This document shows, piece by piece, positions 54,771-64,000 of a stretch of DNA of 64,000 nucleotides; position 1 is the first letter of the stretch, and each line of letters begins with the position of its first letter. Origin of the DNA: Bactericera cockerelli (Eukaryota > Arthropoda > Insecta > Hemiptera > Triozidae). Location of the stretch: the NCBI GenBank assembly GCA_024516035.1, contig CM044961.1:30834195-30898194 (forward strand), read 5' to 3'. The position numbers were made by a program, and so were the translations under genes. The notes under the pieces were generated by a model. It had not been told where the DNA came from. It made no database searches and saw nothing but the letters and a program-made list of their open reading frames with translations.

Positions 54771-54829
54771 TTTCCATTTTTGAATGGGGCACAAATTCCT
54801 TGAGGTAATTAATTATAGCCTGGGTAGGT

Positions 54830-55345
54830 AAAGGGAGAGTGATGGGAGGAAAAGAGAGGAGGAGAGGCACGAGAGAGAGAGGTAAAAATGGGAGATAGAT
54901 ATACAGGTAGAATAGAGAGACTGAGAGAGATGAAGGTGAGAGAAAGAAAGTAAGGAGAGAGAGGTAAAAACAGGAGATAGATTTACTATACAGGTAGAAT
55001 AGAGAGAGATGAAGGTGAGAGAAAGAGAAAGAAAGAAAGGAGAGACGGAGAGAGAGAGGTAAAAATAGGAGATAGATATACAGGTAGAATAGAGAGATTG
55101 AGAGATATGGAGGAAGAGAGAGATAGAGAGGAGCGAGTGAAATAAAGAGAGAAAGGAGATTACAAAGAATATATTAAGTAAGGTACCTACATTGGAGAGA
55201 GAAAAAAAAAAAGGAAGAGAGATATTGCAGGAGAGAAATGGAAGATTTAATCAGAAGAAGGGAGAAATATTGAGACAAACGGAATAGAAGGAGTTACTAA
55301 GAAGAAAGAGAGAGAGAAAAGAGAGGGAAAGATTAAAGGGAGAGA
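54830..55345. repeat. GA-rich minisatellite, about 90-100 bp unit
   Basis: The block gaggtaaaaatgggagatag, atatacaggtagaatagaga occurs at about 54880, 54960 and 55058. Confidence 0.8.
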
Positions 55346-55429
55346 GCAAAAACCATTATTAAAAATATTTATACCTGTTCAAGTCAAGAATTCACCACAA
55401 TTACAAGTACTACCTCGTTCTCTTCTGTT

Positions 55430-56130
55430 CCCTCTCTCTTCTCTCTTTGTAACATTATTTATACTTCTCTCTTCTTTCTATTTTTTTTTCTTTTGTGACA
55501 TTCTTTTTTCTATTCTCACTATATCTTTCTCTCTCTCTCTCTCTCTTCTGTTCAATCTCTCTTCTCTCTTTGTAACATTATTTATCCTTCTCTCCTCTAT
55601 TTCTCTTCTCACTATTTTCCTCTTCTCTTTTTGTGACATTCCCCCTTCTATTCTCACTATCTCTTTCTCTCTCTCTTCTCTTTCTTTCACTATGCGATAT
55701 TCTTTCTCCTTTTCTCTCTCTCTCTCTCTTATCTATTTATTGGTTCCTCTAATAATTTATCATTTCTTTCTCTCTGTCACTATTTTTTCTCTCATTTTCT
55801 TTCCCTTTACATTTTTCTCTCTCTTCCTTTCCTTCTATCTTTGCCTATTGTTCTCCTTTTCTCTTTCTCCATCTAATTCTTTGATCCTATGATTATCTAT
55901 CTCTTTTTTTTATCAATTTTCTCCATATCACGCGTCTTTTTGAGTGTCACAAATCTTTCTCCTTTCTTTTTCTGTTCCCTATCCATTTCTTTTGTTCTTC
56001 TAATTTCCCTTCTCTTTCTCTCACTATCTGTGACATTTTAAATCTCCTTTCCTTTTTCTTTCCCTCTCCTCTTCTCTAAAGCCATTCCTCTGTTGTCCTA
56101 GTGACCTTTCCTATTTCTCTTACCTCTTCT
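55430..56130. repeat. TC-rich tract
   Basis: Pyrimidine-rich, with tctctctttgtaacattatt at about 55440 and 55564. The strand bias is opposite to the neighbouring tract at 54830. Confidence 0.75.
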
Positions 56131-56424
56131 TTCCTCCTCTTCCCTCTGTCTCCCCTAATTTCGTTTTCTCTGTCTGAATTCCTGGAATGACATCTATTCT
56201 TGTTGCAAATTGTATTCAATGGGGTTGAAAATTGCATTAATTAGCGTTACAAATTCATAAAGGTGCTGTGGTCAGTGGTCAGTATACAATACCTGGCAGC
56301 ATTAAAGCAACAGTAGGTTGACCTTTTCAGAAGTAACAGTTGGAAAAGAACTTTTTTTATGCTTAAAAGGGCTGAGTTGTTAATTTCGTTTTTTATTTTA
56401 TTAATAAATTGAATAAAAATCATC

Positions 56425-56568
56425 ATCATCATAGGGTGGCGTCATCGTGAACGATGGTAGACAGTGGAGGAACAACTCAGCACTTCTACCACTGTCTTTA
56501 CAAGGAGGCTAATAATTGACAAGGGCCCCCAGAACCAAGCCAATAATGGTCTACTCCCTGTTTATAGT
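56425..56568 (+). mobile_element. Repeat family J, copy 3
   Basis: catcatcatagggtggcgtc through gggcccccagaaccaagcca to ctactccctgtttatagt. Same orientation as copy 2. Confidence 0.75.
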
Positions 56569-56574
56569 GAATAA

Positions 56575-56812
56575 AAATAAATGATTTTTTTTTGTTGAAA
56601 TTCGTTCGGTAGTTTCTGAGACTTGCCTGTTGCAAGGAATGTATTTAACAGAAATACACGAAATCAAAGTTGCTCAGGAGTTGACGACATGTCCTGACAA
56701 ATGATTTTTTGAAGTCTGAGCAAAAAACTATTTATTTATTTTATAAAAAACACACAAAAGGTACTTGAATACTTCTGATTTCTAATAATAGAAACTGTCG
56801 GAAATGAAACGA
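56575..56812. mobile_element. Helitron-like repeat fragment
   Basis: gaaattcgttcggtagtttc, caaagttgctcaggagttga and cttctgatttctaataatag parallel 54545-54770 over about 230 bases. Confidence 0.55.
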
Positions 56813-56831
56813 ATGGTGGTTGAGGGATTTT

Positions 56832-57056
56832 TCTGGTAATCCAGGTAGCGCAAGATCCATTGGTTCGAATCCCCAATGCGTGAATTAAATGAATTCATCC
56901 TTATTTATATAAGACTTTGACCACACAATACTGGCACCAAACCAACTGCTAGAATACCAAACTCTTTGGTACTTATCGGGAAGGTAACCACTCTGTAGTG
57001 GAAGGTAACCTACCACCAGGCGAGGATAATGCTCAAAACATTTTCTACCACCTAAC
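56832..57056. mobile_element. Two degraded SINE-A fragments in opposite orientation
   Basis: 56832-56930 is a plus-strand head (ctggtaatccaggtagcgca, ggttcgaatcccc). 56992-57056 is a minus-strand tail (aggtaacctaccaccaggcg, cattttctaccacctaac). The next 125 bases hold nothing I recognise. Confidence 0.65.
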
Positions 57057-57182
57057 AGGCGCGGCCGGTGCTAAGGAGCTGTGGAACTCCAGCACCCTCA
57101 AACGCAAATGAAAAAAGAGTATGTTCTCAAGTCTCAGCTCGTAAAAAGTGAAAATTATCCCACATTACTAGAAGAACTAATG

Positions 57183-57796
57183 CAAAATTATTATGATTGG
57201 CATGGTAAACAAACTCAAACTCTTTAGATGCTAAAAGAGCAACTCTATAAATCGCATTTTAGTCCGGTTTATGTTGCGGCAGGGCAGCACCCCCAAAACA
57301 TTTTCTAACTGCACCTAACCCTCAGAGTCTTATTATTATGTGGTCACAAACTCAAATTAATGAGGAAATATTCATTCACTGGGTGGGATTCGAACCAACG
57401 GATCCCTACGCTACCTGGATTACCAGACTAGAGCGTTAACCACTTGACTACCAGTGCACAAGCACATATTATTACTATCAGTAATTTTATCACGTCACCT
57501 GGCCCCAGTACCGACTAAATATTTTATAACCGCTTCTAAGTTACTAAATTAAAATCACAACTCACCACAAAAATCCGTTTCGTACGATGAAATGTGAGAT
57601 TGAACAACCCTTTGTTTTACCTAATACTCATATAAATATTCTGTTTTCACCTCTTGAATCTCTGTGGTTATGAAATTTATGGAATTTCATAAAGTTAGCT
57701 AATGATAATTTTATTAAATTTAATGAAGTCGGTAATGATACTTATCATTATTCTTATTGAATTTCGTAAAACATTATTATTATTAAATACTTTCTT
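57183..57796. repeat. 614-bp direct repeat, left copy
   Basis: It starts caaaattattatgattggca and ends ttaaatactttctt. It appears base-for-base identical, without indels (constant offset of 4537), to 61720-62333. It includes a minus-strand SINE-A at 57294-57459. The two copies flank the Jockey element exactly. Confidence 0.95.
57294..57459 (-). mobile_element. SINE-A in the left direct repeat
   Basis: Inverse of the family: tgcactggtagtcaagtggt, ttggttcgaatcccacccag, and the body to gttagaaaatgttt. A twin copy lies at 61831-61996. Confidence 0.85.
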
Positions 57797-58003
57797 TTTT
57801 TTTCTTTTTTTTTTTCAATATAAATCCCACTTTGGGCATTTATTGAGATACATTACAATCTAGATTAAATCTAATAAGCAATTTTATTCTAAAAAGGTTA
57901 TAGTAAAAAGTAAAATATATGTACATAAACATAAATATTCTTAATTCTAGTTGAGGTGGTTACATTTTGCCCTGTACCGTTACGAAGTATAAAAGTAAGT
58001 AAT

Positions 58004-60665
58004 TTATACTAGTTCAAATGGTTTGTTCCTCTTTAATCTTCTAACAAGGTCTGAAACATTGAGAAGATGAACGGCCTCAATATTTTCATGTACCTCTAGC
58101 CTTTGTTGATGTTTTGAGGCATAAATTTGCATTGTTTCTAACTGACTCAACACCCAAGTCGCGGTGCAGTAAGTTGTTCCTAATGTACCATGGGGCATTG
58201 ACAATGTCCCTTAGCACTTTGTTCTGAAATCTCTCTATAATGAGTCTGTTGGATGCGCTGGTACAGCCCCAAAGCTGGATACCATAGGTCCAAACTGGTT
58301 TCAGGACCTGGTTGTACAGTAAAAGTTTATTCTCGATGGGAAGTGGAGAGTAGCGTCCCATTAGCCATTTCATCTTGTTGTACTTCATATCAAGTTGAGT
58401 TCTTTTCTTCTTTACGTGTTCTTTCCATTTCAGTTTTGCATCGAGAGTCATTCCCAAGTATTTCGCTTGATTCGAAAAGGGAATGATTTTGTTATTGATG
58501 TAAATCGGTATGTAGGACTGATTTCTGTTGGTAAAATCCACATGAACCGACTTACTATCATTTAGTCTTATTCTCCATTTTGAAGTCCATCTTTGAAATC
58601 TGGAGAGGGTTTGGTTGAGTTCTGATGATGTTTCTTCGGTATTATCTCCAACTACCAAAAATGCTGTGTCATCAGCAAATGTGGCAATAGTATTTTCTTC
58701 TTCCTCAGGCATGTCACTTGTGTATAATAGGTATAAGACTGGTCCAAGTACGCTTCCTTGGGGAACGCCTGCACATATTTCTTGCAGTTCAGAATATGCA
58801 TCTTCATGTTTAATTCGAAAATACCGATTTGAGAGGTATGATTCAAGAATTTTTGCAAGTTTTTCTGGCAACATTTTTTTCAACTTGAATTTCAAGCCTT
58901 CATGCCATACTTTATCAAAAGCTTTAGTTACGTCAAGAAATACTGCGGAGCATACTTTCTTTTCTTCTATTGATTTTTCTATCAGATGTACAAGTCTGTG
59001 CACTTGTTCTATGGTGGAGTGTTTTGTTCTGAACCCAAACTGATGGTCTGGTATAAGTTTCTTGTCAGAAATGACTGATGTTAAACGCTTGTATAAAAGT
59101 TTTTCGAACAATTTTGATAGCACCGGGAGCAGAGAGATGGGTCTATAAGACTTCAGCTCCTCGGGTTGTTGTCCTGGTTTCTGAATCATGATTACTTCAG
59201 CAATTTTCCATAATTGCGGCACGTATTGTATCTTGAAGGCAGCGTTTATGATTTGTGTTATCCTAACGCAAGCTTTCCGAGGGAGTTCCTTGAGGACTTG
59301 ACCTGTTATTAAGTCATATCCAGGGGATTTTTTTGGATTAATTTCTTTATCAATTGTTCTCTGTAGCTCTCTTACTGTTATGCAAGGGATGTAGTAATCC
59401 TCTTCTTGATATAGCATATGTGGAAGAGGTTGTTCATTTGAATCTGGTTCGTTAGGATTAAATATTTTTGATAAATATTTAGCAAATAGTTGACATTTAT
59501 TATTATTATCACGGATCCATTTACCCTCCGAGTCTCTCAATGGTGGAGATTGAATAATGGGTCTTTTGAGTGGTTTAATGGCTTTCCATAATGAGTAGTC
59601 TGAATTTTGATCTGGGGAAAGCTCGCTAAGAAAGGTATTAATTGATTCCTTTTTTAAATCTTGTATTTCTTTACGCACCTTTTCTGATAACTTATTGTAA
59701 ATTGTTTTATGCAGATGGTAGCGAGTGTTCTGCCACTTCTTCCGTGCTCTCCTTTTTTCTTTTATGAGTGTAACAATTTCTTTGGGGTAATTTATTCCAT
59801 GAAGTTTCTTGGAAACTTGAGGTGTATTGTCCCACGCAGACTTTTGTATAGCATCAACAAGATCTTCAAGAGCTTGATCGATTTGGTCTTCCGTTTCCAG
59901 AGGAGAATTTAAGGTTATTCTCTTTGATAGATTTATTTTGAAGCTGTCCCAATCAGTTCTTTTGTTGACCAGAACTGGATTGTTTGGTTTTGTGATAATA
60001 TTTTCGCTGATGGTAAGAACAATAGCCGAGTGATCAGAGCACAAGTCAAGATGTTCATCAATCTTCATGTAGTTAGCAGAAATATTTTTGTAGATAAAAA
60101 AATCTATTAGATCTGGTATTTTTTGAGGGTCTGTTGGCCAGTAAGTGGGTTTTCCTGTGGATACATAGTCTCCATTATTTTCTTTCAAAGTCTTAAAAAG
60201 AATTTTTCCTCTTTCAGTTGTCATGCGAGAGCCCCAATGTAGATGCTTTGCATTGAAATCTCCGCCTATGATGAATCTATTGCCAATTTCTTTGAAAATT
60301 TGATTGAGATCATCTTCTGTTAATCTTTTCCCAGGAGGACAGTAGATACTTGCAATTGTTATTGGAGCCTGCATTGTATGGACTGCAATAGATGCCAGTT
60401 GTATGCTTTCGGTTTGAAACTTGAGGTCTTCATGATGTTTTAGGTGTTCTTTAATGAATATACCACTACCCCCACGAGCATTATTACTTGGATGGATGGT
60501 ATGATAAAATTTATAACCCTTTATTTGGCAAAAGTGTTGATCTGTCATGTGTGTTTCACTGATTAGGCACACGTCAATATTATTTAGTTCTAGTATCACT
60601 TGGAGCTCATTTTTTCTTGCTATGAGTCCATTAGCATTCCAGGCAAGAATAGATATACTCTTCAT
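58004..60665 (-). pseudogene. Jockey-type endonuclease/RT, late frameshift
   Basis: Starts MKSISILAWNANGLIARKNE. Endonuclease motifs: LISETHM (Glu), RFIIGGDFNAKHLHWGS, PDLIDFFI and CSDHSAIV. RT motifs: KSPGYDLITGQVLKELP, SYRPISLLPVLSKLFEKLL, HQFGFRTKHST, AVFLDVTKAFDKVWHEGL (Asp), GVPQGSVLGPVLYLLYTSDM, ATFADDTAFL (active-site pair) and AKYLGMTLDAKLKWKEH. All catalytic residues are present. Near 58145 a one-base shift diverts the last codons (to a stop at 58086); the expected C-terminus, with YASKHQQRLEVHENIEAVHL and RRLKRNKPFELV, continues in the next frame to 58004. The start ATG overlaps the ORF1 stop as ATGA, suggesting coupled re-initiation. Confidence 0.92.
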
Positions 60666-61719
60666 GATTTTTTAGGTTTTGGGCCCGGTTTTGACCGGTT
60701 TTCAATTTTTTCTACTCTTTCTTTCATATTAAGTATTTCTATCTTTAGGTCTTTTATACCAGCCAAGATTAGTTGAATATCACTTTGGCTGGTTTGTGAT
60801 CCTACTACCTTTGCGTACGAAACTCCTCTTTGTACTGCTCTGAGGGGTTCTTTTTGACCTTGAGGAGGTCTTACAATGTTTTCTTGTTTACTTGGCAAGA
60901 AACTTGCCCGGATATTTTTGGATTGCATATTTTTTCTTTTTTGCAGTTCTCTGGCAACCATGCAGCCTCTATAGCTGGCTGGATGGTCACCACCGCAGTT
61001 GGCACATTTGGCACGTGCCTCACTGGATTTATTGCAATGTGCGGTCAGATGACCTTGTGCACATTTAACACAGCGAGGTTTTTTATTACAGTGATTTTTA
61101 GTATGGCTAAATTCCTGACAATTTTTACATTGAGGAATTATTTTGCTACCTTTCATAGGGCATATCTGTACAATCTGTCTGAGGATTTCTGGAATCCTGT
61201 AGATGCTGTCTATATTTTCGCTATTATCAAAGGATAATATAAACATATTTAAGGGTTTTTTCTCTTTTGCTGAGAATTTAGCATCAGCTTTTATTATTTT
61301 GAATCCCTTTCTTGTCAGGTATTCAATAATTTCCTCTGGCTCGGTTGTGTAGTCAAGTCCTTTGGCCATGACTCTAATCGGGCGAGTTTGTTTGTTCTCA
61401 TAAGTATGAAACATGAGATTTTCTTTCTGGAGAATTTGCACCGTTTTATGGTAACTCTCTCCGTCCTCAAGATTTATTTTGACTTTGTTGTTATCAACTA
61501 TTTTAGTGGTATAGTTCTCAGGTCCTATTTCAGTATTCACGATATTAGTAAGACTAGAGATCTTACCTGGCTTATCGACAAATATTGGTGGGGGCTTTCG
61601 GTCTTCAGGTCGAGTCCAATTATTGCCTTTTTTGTTGGCGTTTTGTTGTCCTGAGGTTCTTTTCTTCTGTTTCTTCTCTTGAAGAATCCAGTTGGTCTCT
61701 GTGTGCAACTCCTCTTCGT
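60662..61719 (-). CDS. Jockey gag-like ORF1, N-terminus missing
   Basis: Open from the 5' border to a TGA at 60662. It has a basic N-terminal part (TNWILQEKKQKKRTSGQQNA), a central fold around TRPIRVMAKGLDYTTEPEEI like the conserved region preceding the zinc knuckles in Jockey gag proteins, and three CCHC zinc knuckles: CKNCQEFSHTKNHC, CVKCAQGHLTAHC and CANCGGDHPASYRGC. A C-terminal coiled region (IKDLKIEILNMKERVEKIE) follows. The zinc knuckles bind element RNA in known relatives. The first in-frame ATG is well inside (in QKENLMFHTYEN), and the 5' codon near 61708 is TTG, so the real start is lost. Confidence 0.88.
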
Positions 61720-62333
61720 CAAAATTATTATGATTGGCATGGTAAACAAACTCAAACTCTTTAGATGCTAAAAGAGCAACTCTATAAATCGCATTTTAGT
61801 CCGGTTTATGTTGCGGCAGGGCAGCACCCCCAAAACATTTTCTAACTGCACCTAACCCTCAGAGTCTTATTATTATGTGGTCACAAACTCAAATTAATGA
61901 GGAAATATTCATTCACTGGGTGGGATTCGAACCAACGGATCCCTACGCTACCTGGATTACCAGACTAGAGCGTTAACCACTTGACTACCAGTGCACAAGC
62001 ACATATTATTACTATCAGTAATTTTATCACGTCACCTGGCCCCAGTACCGACTAAATATTTTATAACCGCTTCTAAGTTACTAAATTAAAATCACAACTC
62101 ACCACAAAAATCCGTTTCGTACGATGAAATGTGAGATTGAACAACCCTTTGTTTTACCTAATACTCATATAAATATTCTGTTTTCACCTCTTGAATCTCT
62201 GTGGTTATGAAATTTATGGAATTTCATAAAGTTAGCTAATGATAATTTTATTAAATTTAATGAAGTCGGTAATGATACTTATCATTATTCTTATTGAATT
62301 TCGTAAAACATTATTATTATTAAATACTTTCTT
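61720..62333. repeat. 614-bp direct repeat, right copy
   Basis: Identical to 57183-57796. To its right the sequence continues aaatataaaaagacataatt, whereas the left copy runs into the LINE poly(T). It contains the second minus-strand SINE-A (61831-61996). Confidence 0.95.
61831..61996 (-). mobile_element. SINE-A in the right direct repeat
   Basis: Same sequence as 57294-57459, as part of the 614-bp repeat. Confidence 0.85.
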
Positions 62334-62369
62334 AAATATAAAAAGACATAATTTGATCAGTAAAAAAAA

Positions 62370-62542
62370 CAGTTCTTCCGATTTCTAATATTTAAAAATT
62401 CTCGGAAGTAAAATTATTATAAAAATGGAAACAATCCTAAGCAATAAAAAAAAGAATAAAAATACATAAATATGTATACACATACATATGTCCTAACTAA
62501 AGGGCGGGGTTATTGCCTATGGTAATCTCTTCCATCCAACCC
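62370..62542 (-). mobile_element. Helitron-like hairpin joined to tail family H
   Basis: cttccgatttctaatatttaaaa with a partner ttctcggaag (62373-62407) recalls the hairpin at 54725. It abuts a family-H copy that closes at tgtcctaactaaagggcggg and aatctcttccatccaac. The (ATT)n start of H is replaced here by the hairpin. Confidence 0.55.
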
Positions 62543-63494
62543 TTAAACTAGGTAATGTGTTTTGACTTCTCATTTTACTCTCATTTCTCTCCCTCTCTCT
62601 TTCTATAAAAAATAGAAATAGAAAATACAGATAACAAAATACTTGCATTATTATATGTATATACCTTATTTTATACCTATATCTTCATGGCAATTAATAA
62701 TCATGTCATTTTTAATTTTTTCATGTATATGTATGTAGTAGAAGAGAGCTTGCCATCTCAGACGTTATTTTAATAGCTTAGGTGGTAGTCTAAGATTATT
62801 ATTATTGTGAAAAATATATGAAACTTATCAATCAATCAAAAATCAAATCTCTCTCTCTTTTTCTCTCACTCTCTTCCTTTCTCTTTCTCTTCCTTTTTCT
62901 CTCTCTCTTCCTTTCTCTCTCTCTCTCCTACTCTCTCTCTTCCTTATTTCAATTCTCTTTCCTTCCTCTTTCCTGTATTTCCACTTCAACAATCTCGTCT
63001 TGGGTAACACAATAAATAATTCTAATTAATTTTTCTCACCCTCCCTCCCTCCTCGGGTGCTAGTTTATTTTTGTTTTTCCTGAATTTCCGCGCAACTATT
63101 TCATACTTCCAACGCATTTGCATAATATTTTCGCGAATTCTATTTAGTAATTCAAGCTATGCTTTCTCTCCTTTCTCTTCTCTTTTCTTCCACGGTATCT
63201 TGTCTACACCAGTGTTAGTTGTTTTAACAATTTGCCGAGGAACAAAGTTAGCTATCTGCTGAAAGTTATCTTACCCCATTTGCTCTTTCGGATGGTTTTT
63301 AAATTGTGAACTCTGCATTCGCTATTGCGGTAAATAAATAAACAAAGAAGCATAAATATTAAGCTATCTTCATTTAGAATGGCTTGCTCAGATTTTTTTA
63401 CACTCATCTGTATTAATTAACCGAACAGCCTCCTTAAGATCAACCTCCTTTTTGAAGCGGAGGATTTCTCAGTGTATCCAAAGAGGAAATGCGG
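62543..63494. other. Unassigned spacer with a TC tract
   Basis: A TC-rich tract lies at 62845-62960. The two forward ORFs (62818, 63071) have no recognisable domains. Nothing else is seen. Confidence 0.4.
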
Positions 63495-63625
63495 CAGCTG
63501 TGATGAAATCCGTTTAGTTTCCGAGACTTGCGTGTTGAAAGGAATGTATTTAAAAGAGACCGACAGATTGACCGACGGAAATATTTTTTTTTTTTTTTTA
63601 AATTCGGAGAAATTTTTTTTTATAT
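63495..63625. mobile_element. Helitron-like repeat fragment
   Basis: gatgaaatccgtttagtttc, cgagacttgcgtgttgaaag and gaccgacagattgaccgacg parallel 54550-54620. Poly(T) follows at about 63583-63599. Confidence 0.5.
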
Positions 63626-63765
63626 AACAATAAAATTACTTGAAATATATTTATTTACATATAATCATCTTTTTTTTCCTTTAATCACAAAGTTTCAGTG
63701 GGGTCCTGAGTGCGTTAGCATGTGTTGGACCCTACCGTATACAAGAAAGGCATATTTGTATAATA

Positions 63766-64000
63766 CAGGGTGCGGCGCGGTAATGTCCCATTTTGAATCG
63801 CCCAGTGTGAAGCCGCACTTCTAATTAGCCAAGTTCAAACAAAGTTAGAAGATGCACAAACTACTAATTTTTTCGATTCAATTTAGCTCAGTTGTCAAAA
63901 TAATTTTATCAAAGCAACAGAAAGCTTTTTGCGTGGAGAGTTATTTTTCGAAAAATAAGTGTATCGTAGCAGTACAGCGGGAGTTTGACATTGCACACCA
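63766..64000 (+). mobile_element. Tc1/mariner-like transposon, left end
   Basis: cagggtgcggcgcggtaatg, preceded by TA at 63764-63765, looks like a terminal inverted repeat after a TA target. About 130 bp further a transposase N-terminus starts. The rest lies beyond the window. It has the same first seven bases (CAGGGTG) and TA flank as the hairpin elements at 30267 and 32083. Confidence 0.7.
63897..64000 (+). CDS. Transposase N-terminus, partial
   Basis: The frame reads KQQKAFCVESYFSKNKCIVA, then VQREFDIAH, and runs off the window. This matches the first helix-turn-helix of a Tc1/mariner-related transposase group found widely in insects (pattern QxAFCVxxYxxNxxxxxVQRxF). No ATG is visible in frame just upstream, so the start may be mutated or further back. 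Intactness cannot be judged. Confidence 0.65.

Larger units (their letters stand above)
57797..61719 (-). mobile_element. Jockey-clade LINE, slightly 5'-truncated
   Basis: 3.9 kb on the minus strand. The 3' end is a poly(A) (poly(T) at about 57797-57815 with one C interruption). Order: gag-like ORF1, ORF2 with endonuclease and RT, short 3' UTR. ORF1 is still open at the 5' border and no ATG precedes its conserved part there, so the element lost its 5' UTR and the ORF1 start. Both sides carry the 614-bp direct repeat. Confidence 0.92.

Overview
This is repeat-rich nuclear DNA from a eukaryote, most likely an arthropod and probably an insect. That rests on the mix of elements: Jockey-type and CR1/L2-like non-LTR retrotransposons, a mariner remnant with irritans-like ends, hAT- and Helitron-like elements, several small tRNA-derived SINE families, AT-rich spacers, very long GA/TC tracts and two 100-base assembly gaps (21745-21844, 37033-37132). 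The species cannot be named from sequence alone. I found no host protein-coding gene that I can support. Every recognisable protein belongs to a transposable element.

Layout. 1-11.5 kb: SINE fragments, GA-rich tracts, a 1.06-kb DNA transposon with a 5-bp target duplication (2633-3692) and a 0.96-kb inverted-repeat element (7143-8106). 11.75-14.6 kb: a homopurine satellite-like array of about 19 units of roughly 140 bp. 15-17 kb: perfect palindromes beside a 5'-truncated LINE. 17-27 kb: mostly SINEs, 3' ends of retroposons and GA/TC tracts, with a small Helitron. 27.4-34 kb: a deleted mariner, then a LINE whose 3' UTR is split by a 1.65-kb hairpin element, with a second near-identical hairpin just behind it. 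34-40 kb: low-complexity DNA, an assembly gap and a second small Helitron. 40-48.3 kb: a nested stack in which a full-length CR1/L2-like LINE sits in a palindromic MITE and a hAT-like element sits at the LINE/MITE junction. 48.5-57 kb: a relic RT fragment, clustered SINEs (one derived from 5S rRNA) and Helitron/Helentron-like repeats. 57.2-62.3 kb: a Jockey-clade LINE between two identical 614-bp direct repeats. 63.8-64 kb: the left end of a Tc1/mariner-like transposon, cut by the window edge.

The most notable points are: (i) twin long hairpin elements studded with CAGGGTG motifs, with TA flanks that recall the Tc1/mariner-like end at 63766; (ii) a LINE with separate coiled-coil, SGNH-esterase and endonuclease/RT reading frames and a -1 slippery heptamer before the last frame; (iii) SINEs that share one body and tail but carry either a tRNA-like or a 5S-rRNA-like head; (iv) the 614-bp flanking duplication of the Jockey element, either a remarkable target duplication or an assembly artefact. 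The element names SINE-A to SINE-J and the tail families H, K and L are local labels for this window, not database names.
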